A stretch of 64,000 nt of DNA from Acidobacteriota bacterium (GTDB lineage Bacteria; Acidobacteriota; Terriglobia; Terriglobales; Acidobacteriaceae), in the NCBI GenBank assembly GCA_021780315.1, contig JAJXYY010000033.1:62001-126000 (forward strand). Reading direction: 5' to 3'. The translations under genes were made by a program, and so were the position numbers. The notes beneath the pieces were generated by a model. That model did not search any database, had not been told where the DNA came from, and saw nothing but the letters and a program-made list of their open reading frames with translations. Shown here piece after piece: positions 24,620-32,855 of the stretch. How positions within the stretch are numbered: the first letter of the stretch is position 1; each line of letters opens with the position of its first letter.

Positions 24620-25401
24620 CTTCCCAACCCCTTCCGTACCTTCGTAGCTTTCTCAGGTTTTGACTCAACTGCCGGTCGCCGCTGCCGCATTGCCTCGTAC
24701 ATCACAATCGCACCTGCCACCGATACATTCAGTGACGAAACCATCCCAGCCATCGGAATCCGCAAAAGATGGTCGCAGGTCTTTTTGACCAGATCGTGTA
24801 AGCCTGCGCCCTCGCGGCCCAAAACCAGCACACAATCCGTCTTGAAGTCGAAATCGACATAGTCTGGTGAGCCTCGCTCATCCAGCCCCAAAACCCACAT
24901 ATTCTTCTGTTTTAGCTGCTCGAGCGAGCGCACCAGATTCGTGACCCTGGCAATCCGTACGTGCTCAGACGCACCCGCCGAGGTCTTCGCCACCGTTGCC
25001 GTAACGCCTGCCGCCCGACGCTCCGGCAGAATCACCCCATCCACGCCAGCTCCATCTGCAGTTCGCAGCAGCGCGCCAAGATTGTGAGGGTCCTCCACAC
25101 CATCAAGAGCCAGCAAGAATTGATACTCGCCCGGCCCCTTTGGAAGCAGCAGGTCTTCAATCCCAAGGAACTCCCGCTCCTTGACTACTGCCAGCACGCC
25201 TTGATGCGCATCTGATCGTGCGAGTTTGGTCAACTGATCGCGCGACTCCAAAGACACTCGCACGCCTGCCGTTCGGCACAACTGGATCAGCCGCTCCAGA
25301 CGCTCATCCCGCCGTTCGCGGGCTACACTCACATGATCCAACCGGCGTGATCCAGAGCGAATTGCCTCTTCCACCGGGTGTAATCCGTAAAGAACTTCCA
25401 T
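24616..25401 (-). CDS. rlmB: 23S rRNA (guanosine-2'-O)-methyltransferase, RlmB/TrmH family
   Basis: A 261-residue SPOUT methyltransferase: N-terminal substrate-binding part (VLYGLHPVEEAIRSGSRRLDHVSVA) and knotted catalytic domain with motif 1 LDGVEDPHNLGALLRTADGAGVDGVILP, motif 2 CVLVLGREGAGL and motif 3 RIPMAGMVSSLNVSVAGAIVMYEAMRQ. It methylates a ribose in 23S rRNA using S-adenosylmethionine. A Lys-rich tail follows. 297 bp without a gene separate it from the divergent sigma factor. Confidence 0.93.
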   Translation of the reverse strand: MEVLYGLHPVEEAIRSGSRRLDHVSVARERRDERLERLIQLCRTAGVRVSLESRDQLTKLARSDAHQGVLAVVKEREFLGIEDLLLPKGPGEYQFLLALDGVEDPHNLGALLRTADGAGVDGVILPERRAAGVTATVAKTSAGASEHVRIARVTNLVRSLEQLKQKNMWVLGLDERGSPDYVDFDFKTDCVLVLGREGAGLHDLVKKTCDHLLRIPMAGMVSSLNVSVAGAIVMYEAMRQRRPAVESKPEKATKVRKGLGS

Positions 25402-25697
25402 GCGTCCAGTCTACCGCCTGCAACACTCAAGGCTACCCATGACCGACCGCCTCCCTCCAATACTCACTATTTTTGTCTTCAAGTCCGTGTCCAAGTGCTT
25501 TCAGCGATCTTTACACTTAAAAGCACCGCACTAGCTGAATATCTATATGAATATAAAAGACTTATTCTGTATTCGCTGTGCGAGATAGAGGAAGTCCACG
25601 GGAGCCCCCCAGAACTATAACCGCCACTTCAGCCACGGCTGGCACTAGAATGGAATGGAACGAGTAAGCAGAATGCCACGCAAAACAGACGAATCGG

Positions 25698-26408
25698 ATG
25701 ACGCTATTCCCGCTAAAAATCGGTAATAAAAGAAATCGAGTCTTTTCCGAGCCATCTCACGTCTCAAAGACTGTGCAAAGTGAAACTGTCACCCTCTCGA
25801 ATGCGCTTGCAGTTCACTCTACGAGTGAGAATACGGAGATTGCCAGCGGCTTGAAGCGTCATGACGCCGAGTTGCTCGATCAACTGATCGAAACGTACCA
25901 GCACCGCCTGCTGCGCTATCTGCTTTTCCTCACCGGCCGCCGTGAAGTTGCCGAAGACCTTTTCCAGGAGACCTGGATGCGCGTCCTGTTGCGCGGTGGA
26001 CAATACAACGGCAAGGCACGCTTCGACACCTGGCTGTTCACCATCGCTCGCAATCTGGTGATAGACCTTTCGCGCAAACGCACCATGTCTAGCCTTGACG
26101 AGATGACTGAAGCCCATGAAGACGAGCGCCCACTGGAGTTCGCCATCGCCGGGCCGTCACCGCTTGAGCAATTTCAATCCCGCGAAGACTCTGCCGAAGT
26201 ATCCGAAGTGCTGCTCAAGTTGGAACCCAACTATAGAGAAGTCCTAGTTCTACGCTTCTACGAAGAACTTTCGCTTGAAGAGATAGCATCCGTTACTCGT
26301 GCGCCGCTTTCAACAGTGAAGTCCCGTTTGTACCGTGGCTTGACTGCGCTCAAGCCACGTATGGAACAACTTCGAGCTACTCCTCACGCTGGGGAGGCCC
26401 ACCCGTGA
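25698..26408 (+). CDS. ECF-family RNA polymerase sigma factor
   Basis: A 236-residue sigma factor with region 2 (LIETYQHRLLRYLLFLTGRREVAEDLFQETWMRVL...FDTWLFTIARNLVIDLSRK) and region 4 (LLKLEPNYREVLVLRFYEELSLEEIASVTRAPLSTVKSRLYRGL). The N-terminal ~50 residues are Ser/Thr-rich and may not be translated if a later start is used. It heads a four-gene unit with GTGA overlaps to two membrane proteins and a LytTR regulator. Confidence 0.88.
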   Translation: MTLFPLKIGNKRNRVFSEPSHVSKTVQSETVTLSNALAVHSTSENTEIASGLKRHDAELLDQLIETYQHRLLRYLLFLTGRREVAEDLFQETWMRVLLRGGQYNGKARFDTWLFTIARNLVIDLSRKRTMSSLDEMTEAHEDERPLEFAIAGPSPLEQFQSREDSAEVSEVLLKLEPNYREVLVLRFYEELSLEEIASVTRAPLSTVKSRLYRGLTALKPRMEQLRATPHAGEAHP

Positions 26409-26797
26409 AGGCCGCCACAAGTCAGTTTCCATCAGAATCCGAGTTTCGAGCTATGCCTCGATCGACATTACAGGAGATGAACGCTGGTGCTAGTGCACGT
26501 GTTGTGAATCGTACCCATCGCGTTGTACGAGAACGCGCACGCACGATTCAAGCTCGTCGCAGCCGAATACGGAGCCTTTGGATCCCGCTTGGAGTCTGTT
26601 CGGCACTTCTGGTGATCTTTTGCACTGCTATATGGAATGTTCTCGATCAGTATGAAGTAAACCCCAATGGACTACCGGATGCCAGCAACCAGTTTTTGGT
26701 TCTCCTCCTGTGGTTTTTTCCTGTCTCCGCCTTTCTGCTCGCTATGGTGTGGTTTCGTCGCACCCGTAGCCGCTCCGAATCGGAGGTTCGTCAGTGA
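26405..26797 (+). CDS. Small membrane protein in the sigma-factor operon (possible anti-sigma)
   Basis: A 130-residue protein with an Arg-rich N-terminal half (ARTIQARRSRIRS) and two transmembrane segments (LWIPLGVCSALLVIFCTAIW and FLVLLLWFFPVSAFLLAMVW). The GTG start overlaps the sigma-factor stop. Position suggests an anti-sigma or sensor role; no zinc-finger motif is present. Confidence 0.72.
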   Translation: MKAATSQFPSESEFRAMPRSTLQEMNAGASARVVNRTHRVVRERARTIQARRSRIRSLWIPLGVCSALLVIFCTAIWNVLDQYEVNPNGLPDASNQFLVLLLWFFPVSAFLLAMVWFRRTRSRSESEVRQ

Positions 26798-27342
26798 CCA
26801 TGCTTTGGAACTTTAAGTCCCGAGACTCAAAACGTGAAGCCACCGAAGGCGATAACGAACTGAGCATGATTCCAGTTTGGTCTATTGTCCTCGCTGTATT
26901 GGTTTTTGCCTCCGTTCAGTACCTTTTTCACGGCGTTTTGCCGCATCATCGCCACGAGATGCTGCCGATGCGCTTGCTGATGGGATATTCGTGGGGCACT
27001 GCCTTTGCAAGCTACGTGCTTCTGGTCGGCTATGTGAGCCGCGATGTGAAGCGTCGCAAGATGTCCGCAAGTTTGTGGATGCTGATTGTTATCGTCATGC
27101 CCGGCGGTATTGGGGCCATTGTGTACTTTCTGCTGCGGCAACCTATTCTCTCCCGCTGCCCACACTGCTCCACGGAGGTGGCTTCCAGCTATCACTTTTG
27201 CCCACAATGCCAGTTCCAAATGGCCCCGGTGTGTGGAAGGTGTTTCCGCGGCACACTGATCACTGATGTTTACTGCACTCAGTGTGGACACGATCTAGCT
27301 GAGGATCAGGCCCCGGCACGGCTTCGCGCGTATAGCGACTAG
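26794..27342 (+). CDS. Membrane protein with C-terminal double zinc ribbon
   Basis: A 182-residue protein with three predicted membrane segments (VWSIVLAVLVFASVQYLF, LMGYSWGTAFASYVLLVGYV, SLWMLIVIVMPGGIGAIVYFLL), a PLDc_N-like hydrophobic arrangement, then two zinc ribbons: CPHC...CPQC and CGRC...CTQC. Starts with a GTG overlapping the previous stop and ends one base before the LytTR ATG. Function not recognised; it may sense or scaffold for the regulator. Confidence 0.72.
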   Translation: MTMLWNFKSRDSKREATEGDNELSMIPVWSIVLAVLVFASVQYLFHGVLPHHRHEMLPMRLLMGYSWGTAFASYVLLVGYVSRDVKRRKMSASLWMLIVIVMPGGIGAIVYFLLRQPILSRCPHCSTEVASSYHFCPQCQFQMAPVCGRCFRGTLITDVYCTQCGHDLAEDQAPARLRAYSD

Positions 27343-28140
27343 ATGTCTCCTATGCCTATCACTGCTGTGATCGTCGACGACGAACCGTTAGCTCGGCAAG
27401 AACTTCTGTATCTCCTTGATAGCATTGGCGGTGTGGAGGTGCTGGCGCAGGGGACTAATGGGATAGAAGCTGTGGAACTGATCCGTTTGCATAAGCCGGA
27501 GGTGATTTTTCTGGATGTACAGATGCCTGGGCTGGATGGTTTCGCCGTGCTTAAAAAGCTGCTGGATCGCAAGGTGTCTATGCCAATGGTTGTGTTTGCA
27601 ACAGCTTACGATCAATATGCGGTGCGGGCGTTTGAGGTAAATGCGATCGATTATTTGTTGAAACCGTTTGATCGCAAGCGCGTTTCTTTGGCTGTTGCTA
27701 AGGCTTTGGGGCGGAGGCAGGCACCGGTGGAGTCTGCCAGCAATGCGAAATTGGACGCGTTGCTCAAGCTGGTGGAAGAGCAGGCACAGACCCCTAAAGC
27801 TAACATAACAAAGGTGATCGTTCGTGCTCAGAGCCGTTTATTGTTGGTGGATCAGCGGGAGATTTGTTTTGCGGCGATTGAGGATGGGACGATTAGTGTG
27901 GTTACGCCTACGATTGAGGGGCAATCGAATTGCCGGACGCTGGAGGAGTTGCTGGAGCAGTTGAATCCGGAGACTTTCTGGCGGGCTCATCGTTCGTATC
28001 TGGTGAATATACAGCACATACGGGAGGTGGTTCCATGGTTCAAGTCGAGCTATCAACTGCGGATGGACGACCCGAAGAAGACGGAGATTCCTGTAAGCCG
28101 GTCGCAGACGAAGCGGTTGAAGGAGCTTTTCAAGCTTTGA
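27343..28140 (+). CDS. LytTR-family response regulator
   Basis: A 265-residue regulator: receiver domain at about 5-120 (VIVDDEPLARQELLYLL, phospho-acceptor Asp in VIFLDVQMPGLDG, FATAYDQYAVRAFEVNAIDYLLKPFD) and LytTR DNA-binding domain at about 160-265 (RLLLVDQREICFAAIEDGTISVV...FWRAHRSYLVNIQHIREVVPW). No histidine kinase gene is adjacent, so its partner is elsewhere. The last gene of the sigma-factor unit. Confidence 0.92.
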   Translation: MSPMPITAVIVDDEPLARQELLYLLDSIGGVEVLAQGTNGIEAVELIRLHKPEVIFLDVQMPGLDGFAVLKKLLDRKVSMPMVVFATAYDQYAVRAFEVNAIDYLLKPFDRKRVSLAVAKALGRRQAPVESASNAKLDALLKLVEEQAQTPKANITKVIVRAQSRLLLVDQREICFAAIEDGTISVVTPTIEGQSNCRTLEELLEQLNPETFWRAHRSYLVNIQHIREVVPWFKSSYQLRMDDPKKTEIPVSRSQTKRLKELFKL

Positions 28141-28261
28141 GCGGTGGTATTTGGGTGGACAGCTTGTGGTGATTTTGTGGTGGGGGCTGGGCAGTGGAAC
28201 GGGGTAATGGAAAAGCGTCCATCCGGGGGGGGCTGAGGGGTGTGGGGACAGCTCGATTGAC

Positions 28262-28891
28262 TCAGTTTGCCGGGGTGGATCGGGAGTGTTTGATGCGTTT
28301 GTAGGTGTGGTTGAAGTCAAAGCGGTAGAGGATGGCTGCGGTGATGACGCTGGGAGTGAGGACACCCGGGGCGAGGGGGTAGGTGGTCCAGTTCTGATAC
28401 TGGTAGTCGGCCTTGAGGGCGAAGTGTGGGGAGAGGTCGTAGTCGAGACCGAGGCCGGGAGAGAAGATGGTTGAGGTTGATGCCAGGTAGGTGAGGGTTC
28501 CTACGGTGATTCCTCCGCTGTGGTAGTCGATCTCTCCGCGGCCGATGAGGAAGTCGGCGTAGGGATGGAAGTTGCCGATCTGATGTTCGAGTTTGAGTCC
28601 GGCGAGGATGGACTTCTCGCCGGCGATGGTTCCGGAGTCAACGGGATAGGTGCCGCGGACTTCGAGGCTGGGGTGGAGGCCATAGAAGGGGCGGGTGGTG
28701 ACATCGGCGCCGGCGGTGATGCTGAGGTTGTGTCCGTTGAGTACCTGGGTGTAGACGCCAGAGCCGCCGACGAAAGCCGAGAGTTGGAAGCGTTGGGATG
28801 CTGTGGGTGCAGCCTGGGCGTGCGCGGTGCGCGCAAGGAAGAGAGTCGCGGCGATGACGGCGAGGCTCAAGCGGGTTTTCAATGGCTGCAT
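28262..28891 (-). CDS. Outer-membrane beta-barrel protein (OmpA-like porin domain)
   Basis: A 209-residue protein with signal peptide (LSLAVIAATLFLARTAHAQA) and alternating beta strands ending in aromatic residues (FQLSAFVGGSGVYTQ, SLEVRGTYPV, HPYADFLIGRGEIDY, FSPGLGLDYDLSPHFALKADYQYQNW). This is the pattern of an eight-stranded outer-membrane barrel. No enzymatic motif. Isolated gene. Confidence 0.82.
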   Translation of the reverse strand: MQPLKTRLSLAVIAATLFLARTAHAQAAPTASQRFQLSAFVGGSGVYTQVLNGHNLSITAGADVTTRPFYGLHPSLEVRGTYPVDSGTIAGEKSILAGLKLEHQIGNFHPYADFLIGRGEIDYHSGGITVGTLTYLASTSTIFSPGLGLDYDLSPHFALKADYQYQNWTTYPLAPGVLTPSVITAAILYRFDFNHTYKRIKHSRSTPAN

Positions 28892-29004
28892 CCGAGACTG
28901 AACCTCAGGTTGGCGAGACGGGATAGGCCGCGAATGGTTGCGTTGGGACGTTCGCGGTTTGGCTGGGAGAAGACCAGGCCTGCTGTCCTGACGAGAATCT
29001 CCTA

Positions 29005-29029
29005 CCCTCGGTTTATCGTCAACCGAGGG
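29005..29029. terminator. Hairpin between two minus-strand genes
   Basis: CCCTCGGTT and AACCGAGGG with a 7-base loop (TATCGTC). It lies between the gene ending at 29072 and the one starting at 28891, both minus strand; on that strand it is followed by a weakly T-rich stretch, so it may be a terminator or leader hairpin. Confidence 0.4.
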
Positions 29030-29071
29030 AGGAGACTTGAGGGTGAAGCGCTGGAGTGCGGTTTGGCTTGA

Positions 29072-29377
29072 TTATTTGATGGAGGAGATGGTGATGGTAT
29101 CTTTTTCGACTGTTCCATCGACGGTCACTTTTTTGCCTGCAAAGGCGACTGCCTTGGCGGGGTCAGCGAATTTGTAGACCTTATCGCCTACGACGAGGAC
29201 CGGAGCGGAGCCACCCTTGATGCACTTGGCGGCGCAGGCGGCGTGGGCGGGGCTGGAGGCCTTGGCGGTATTGCTGGCACACATCTCGTCGGCGACGACT
29301 CCGGTGAGGGACTCGGCGAAGGCGCTGGCGGTAGCGAAGGTAAAGGCGAGGGCAGTTAGAGCTACGAACTTCTTCAT
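29072..29377 (-). CDS. Small secreted protein, alanine-rich, unknown function
   Basis: A 101-residue protein with a clear signal peptide (KKFVALTALAFTFATASAFAE). The mature part contains GVVADEMCASNTAKASSPAHAACAAKCIKGGSAPVLVVGDKVYKFA, resembling small acidobacterial proteins with three cysteines and a short OB-like end (KKVTVDGTVEKDTITISSI). Likely periplasmic; function unknown. Confidence 0.8.
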   Translation of the reverse strand: MKKFVALTALAFTFATASAFAESLTGVVADEMCASNTAKASSPAHAACAAKCIKGGSAPVLVVGDKVYKFADPAKAVAFAGKKVTVDGTVEKDTITISSIK

Positions 29378-29549
29378 GTGGACTCTCCGGGATGATGCTG
29401 TAGTGGGAGAATTATAGCCGAGTAGCGATGGCTGTCTGGCTTCTCACCGGACCTGTCTCCCTGGTGGGACGACTGTCTTTCCATTGGATGCGTGGAAGGC
29501 GATTGGAGTTTGGATGGGGCTAAAGCGGATGTGATCGGGAGGTGGAGGG

Positions 29550-29840
29550 GTGAAGGGGATAGGGATGCAGCGAGCCGTGAGGATTGCGTTGGGGAGCCTT
29601 GTAGCTGCGGCGGTGCTGTATCTGGGCGACTGGGGCGTGTGGCGGGTGCGGGTGGCTGGGGGTGGTGGGGTTGGCCGGGTGACGGTAAGCCGGTTTGTGG
29701 TGGCACCACTGAAGGGTGGCCGGGAAGAGTATTACGGGGATGGCAGCGGCGCGGTGGAGTGCAGCCGCAGTCTGTTTCCGCAGGCAGGGAGGGAAGCGTG
29801 CTGGTGGTTGACGCGGCATGCGGTGGTGTACGAACGGTGA
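29550..29840 (+). CDS. Small conserved-looking membrane-anchored protein with CSRSLFPQ motif
   Basis: A 96-residue protein: an N-terminal membrane segment (ALGSLVAAAVLYLGDWGVW), then VSRFVVAPLKGGREEYYGDGSGAVECSRSLFPQAGREACWWLTRH. The pattern PLK-x-E(E)YYG-x-CSR-S-L-FPQ-x4-CWWL-RH is one I recall from short hypothetical acidobacterial proteins. Two cysteines may form a disulfide outside the membrane. Function unknown. It is in a region otherwise easily dismissed as noncoding. Confidence 0.6.
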   Translation: MKGIGMQRAVRIALGSLVAAAVLYLGDWGVWRVRVAGGGGVGRVTVSRFVVAPLKGGREEYYGDGSGAVECSRSLFPQAGREACWWLTRHAVVYER

Positions 29841-29850
29841 TGGGGGTGGA

Positions 29851-29937
29851 GCGTTGTGGCGCGAAGGTCCCATGTCTCAGAGGCGAGACATGGGGCACCC
29901 AGAGTGTGGGAGGGGGGGTAGACCTGGGCCACCCGCC
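29851..29937 (+). repeat. Dispersed hairpin repeat, copy A
   Basis: Contains the stem CCCATGTCTC (29869-29878), loop AGAGGC and GAGACATGGG (29885-29894), then GGCACCC and a final GGGCCACCCGCC. The same layout occurs at 45599-45701 with compensating stem changes. Confidence 0.75.
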
Positions 29938-30085
29938 GATCTCCATTTCGGCGGGCTGCCACGACGCACCACCGAACGGCGTCGAGATACCTGTCAAGCG
30001 GTTTGCGATTTCGGTGAACTTCATCGGGGTTCCTTTCGGCACCGAAGAGGCAGGCCGCCCCAGGGACGGCCTGCGCTGCGGATGA

Positions 30086-30454
30086 CTATGCCCGGCTGAA
30101 CAGTTTGTCGCAGAGCTTGATGACACCCCAGACGAGGATGAAGTCCAAGACGCCGAACAACGTAAGTGCCGTGCCCCGGTAAGCATGGTTCGACCAAGGC
30201 ACATAGAGGATGAACGGTATCTGGATAGCAACTGCGACGATCACAGCGCCCCAGTACCAGCCGTGCTCCCTTAGCTTCCAAGTGGCTCTCAACGCGATCA
30301 GAAGACCAGCTATCGATTCACAGGTGCCCAGCCCCAACTCGGGCTGATTGAAAAAGAGGAACACCACGAACGTCGGCACCATACACAAGATGAGCAGCAG
30401 AGCGAACTTTCCCTCTGGCGTAAGTTGGGCTTTCACATGCTCGTCGGCGCTCAT
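30086..30454 (-). CDS. Small multi-pass membrane protein, unknown function
   Basis: A 122-residue protein with four hydrophobic segments (FALLLILCMVPTFVVFLFF, TCESIAGLLIALRA, WGAVIVAVAIQIPFILYV, LTLFGVLDFILVWGVIKL). The ATG at 30454 overlaps the upstream gene stop by four bases, favouring this start over one seven codons earlier. It lies in the decayed rhs region and may be an immunity or cargo gene. Confidence 0.65.
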   Translation of the reverse strand: MSADEHVKAQLTPEGKFALLLILCMVPTFVVFLFFNQPELGLGTCESIAGLLIALRATWKLREHGWYWGAVIVAVAIQIPFILYVPWSNHAYRGTALTLFGVLDFILVWGVIKLCDKLFSRA

Positions 30455-30903
30455 TCGTGAACTCCAGCCAAGCATCCGGAGTAAGCCTGATAGGTCTGGT
30501 ACCCGTCGTAGAGAAGCGCCCCTGTGCTGACAGCAACGCCCACGATAGGGATAGACCTTCCTACATCCACTGCGAGAGCTTCGGCTGACTTTGCGGTTAG
30601 GGCAACCTGTCCGCCCAAAATACCCGCAATGATTCCGGGCCCACTCTTATAGGCGATGCTTGCGCCGGTTGACGCCGCCGTCAGCCCAACCTGTGCACCG
30701 AAGGCGAAACTCGCCGCCCTTGCAGACCCCGTAACCAGTCCGCCGCCCGGTAAGAACCCTGCTCCCACGCCAGCTACGTCAAGTGCGAGCGAGACTCCAT
30801 TCCCATCACTCTTCAGAGCTTTAGAAGCACATTGACCTCTCGTCGGCTTGCCGTTATTTGGGGCGATACCAAATGCACTAGCTGCGAACCTCGTCGTACA
30901 CAT
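30451..30903 (-). CDS. Orphan rhs-tip-like protein (glycine/alanine-rich)
   Basis: A 150-residue frame with a hydrophobic Gly/Ala-rich body (LALDVAGVGAGFLPGGGLVTG, GPGIIAGILGGQVALTAKS, IPIVGVAVSTGALLYDGYQTYQAYSGCL). This pattern is common at the C-terminal tips of Rhs-type polymorphic proteins. The annotated ATG at 30903 is not well supported, so it may be a displaced fragment of an rhs tip. Overlaps the membrane protein downstream. Confidence 0.5.
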   Translation of the reverse strand: MCTTRFAASAFGIAPNNGKPTRGQCASKALKSDGNGVSLALDVAGVGAGFLPGGGLVTGSARAASFAFGAQVGLTAASTGASIAYKSGPGIIAGILGGQVALTAKSAEALAVDVGRSIPIVGVAVSTGALLYDGYQTYQAYSGCLAGVHE

Positions 30904-30918
30904 GCCGTCCCGCTCTTT

Positions 30919-31359
30919 CTATTGAACAGCACTCGTCGTACTGCTAGAAAGGTTGCGGACAGTGATGTTGATGTCTACCCATTTGACGGCTTGGAAAACG
31001 ACGGTTTGCTTCCCTTTATACGTCAGTTCCAAGTGATTTGGAGTTGGCCAACTCATATCCACATGCGTATCGACAGGTGCATCTGATGCGTCGGCCAGTT
31101 CAAGAACCAACATGGGTTGTTTTGGTCCCGTCGCCCAGTTCAGATACACGCTGCTATCAACACCGCTTATGATCGATAAGCCCTGATTCCGGGCGACTGC
31201 ATGAACGCTCGCAACTACATTGCCATCTGGAGAGTGTGACTCTTCCGACCAGATCGTCTTTGAACTCTTACAGCCAAAAGCAAAGACACAGAATCCAAGT
31301 ATTGATGCCATGAGGACAAGAGAGGAACCGCCTGCCATAGATTTTCGGATTGATTTCAT
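30919..31359 (-). CDS. Predicted lipoprotein next to the rhs remnant
   Basis: A 146-residue protein with a lipoprotein signal (LVLMASILGFCVFAFGC, lipobox FAFGC) and a beta-rich body (VYLNWATGPKQPMLVLELADAS, WPTPNHLELTYKGKQTVVF). The ATG at 31359 has AGGAAG just upstream. It begins 12 bp after the rhs remnant stop and could be an immunity protein; this is a positional guess. Confidence 0.62.
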   Translation of the reverse strand: MKSIRKSMAGGSSLVLMASILGFCVFAFGCKSSKTIWSEESHSPDGNVVASVHAVARNQGLSIISGVDSSVYLNWATGPKQPMLVLELADASDAPVDTHVDMSWPTPNHLELTYKGKQTVVFQAVKWVDINITVRNLSSSTTSAVQ

Positions 31360-31371
31360 TCTCTTCCTCAC

Positions 31372-32616
31372 CTAGTTGTGGCATGTAGTGCCGTTCATCT
31401 GTGCGTTATAGCCGTTGATAATGTTCGCAACATTCGCTGCTGGTAGCGATCCGTAATTTGAGTCCCTCTGTATCCAAGATGGATAGCTAGACCTGAAAAA
31501 CGCATACGCATTTGCCCCCGACAGGGCCGTTGAAAGAGAAACTCCTGCAGATGCCATGTAGACACCGAAAGTGTAATTTCCGTACGCCTGATTCTGAAAT
31601 GCATTGCCAGAGCCAAGCGGCTGCGGATCAAGGTAATGTCCCGCAGGGAAGCCCATCGTAGCGTCTAAGGCGAAGTTGATCGGGTTACCATTGGCGGCTT
31701 GCCCTTGTGCCGCATACGCGCTAGGCGGCAGAGCGCTGCCCTGGTACGGGCAGGGATTCTTCAGAACCACTGGTTTATTTGGGGCAGATCCTTTTACCGT
31801 TGAAACTGTAGATGGCACTTGTTGGGTAACAGTCCCCAAGGTACTTGGATTGAAAGCAGTACATGCTGGCGGCGTGCAATCGGACACCGACAGATAACAG
31901 GTGGATACTGACCCGTCATAGCATTGACCACCGTCATTGCCGATACCTGGAGTGCTGGCTCCACATTCGTCCGATTCCGCTTCGCAATCAAGACCACTAG
32001 GATCAACCCCTGACAGCGGGCTATTCAGCACATAGGCATACCGATTCATACTCTGCGGATTGGTCATGTCATAGCTGCCGCCATAGGGGTCTGGGCTCAT
32101 CCATCGGCCCTGGATGGAGCTGTACTGGCGGAACTGGGCGTGCTCCGTGGAGGACTCGGCGTCATGGTCGAGTTGGCCGAAGTGAAGACTATCCTGGTCG
32201 CCACCGCTTTGCAGCACCGTAGCCGTGTACCCATCGCCCCACGGAAGCGACACATAGCTGGAGGCAATCGCACCGGTAGAGTTGGTTCGCATTCGTTCTG
32301 TGCCAATCCAATCCTTGTGATCAAAATACGTCGTGCCATCGTTGGAGCGGTAGGCGATCTCTGCCCCGTCCCAGTAAATACGGCCTTCCGTGCCGGAGTT
32401 GTTCGACACCAGCCAGCTCGACGTGCGCTGGCCAGCATAATCGTAGCCCGGTGTGGCGGGGGGCGTTTCGGATTGGATTGCGACCATGCTGCGGGGCATG
32501 GTGAGAGGATACTTGAGGTTTGGGCTTTTGGGGTGTCTCTGGGGATGGGGGGAGACGGGCCGCCCGGCGAGGGAGAGTGCCAAGGCGATATATTTTCGTT
32601 TCGGCTTCGCCTGCAC
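31372..32616 (-). pseudogene. Truncated rhs-repeat protein: core end plus variable tip
   Basis: Rhs similarity begins around 32450 (YDYAGQRTSSW...RIYWDGAEIAYRSNDGTTYFDHKDWIGTERM) and contains the conserved core end (FGQLDHDAESSTEHAQFRQYSSIQGRWMSPDPYGGS..NPQSMNRYAYVLNSPLSGVDPSGL), followed by a ~200-residue variable tip. The ~55 codons upstream (32455-32616) do not look rhs-like, so the long N-terminal shell and secretion signals are missing. The locus is therefore a decayed or silent 3' cassette. Tip function unknown. Confidence 0.75.
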
Positions 32617-32662
32617 GAAAGCCTTCGGCAGAGTGGTGGGGGCGTTGGGGGGAGCGTTTTAT

Positions 32663-32754
32663 GCGAGGGCTGAAGCCCTCGCCTACCTTAAGGCAACGGC
32701 GAGTACAACAGCAAGAGCAAGGGCAACAGTAGGTCCTCCGCTGCGCGAAGGATG
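32663..32754 (+). repeat. Intergenic repeat block: palindrome plus dispersed 23-bp repeat
   Basis: GCGAGGGCT/AGCCCTCGC palindrome at 32663-32682, then at 32732-32754 a 23-bp element (starts GGTCCTCCGCTGCG, ends AAGGATG) whose exact complement is at 63423-63445. Flanks of the two copies also match imperfectly. Confidence 0.7.
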
Positions 32755-32797
32755 ACAAGTAATGAGCTGGTGGAGGAGAGTGGAGGAAGGGATTTTG

Positions 32798-32846
32798 CCT
32801 GCCCCATACCTCCCTGCGGTGAGGCTTGGGGGAGGTATGGGGCAGG
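32798..32846. terminator. Strong 17-bp stem hairpin downstream of the radical SAM gene
   Basis: CCTGCCCCATACCTCCC (32798-32814) is perfectly complementary to 32830-32846 with a 15-base loop. It lies 10 bp after the radical SAM stop (minus strand), so it is the probable terminator or mRNA 3' stabiliser. Confidence 0.7.
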
Positions 32847-32855
32847 CGGGGGCGG

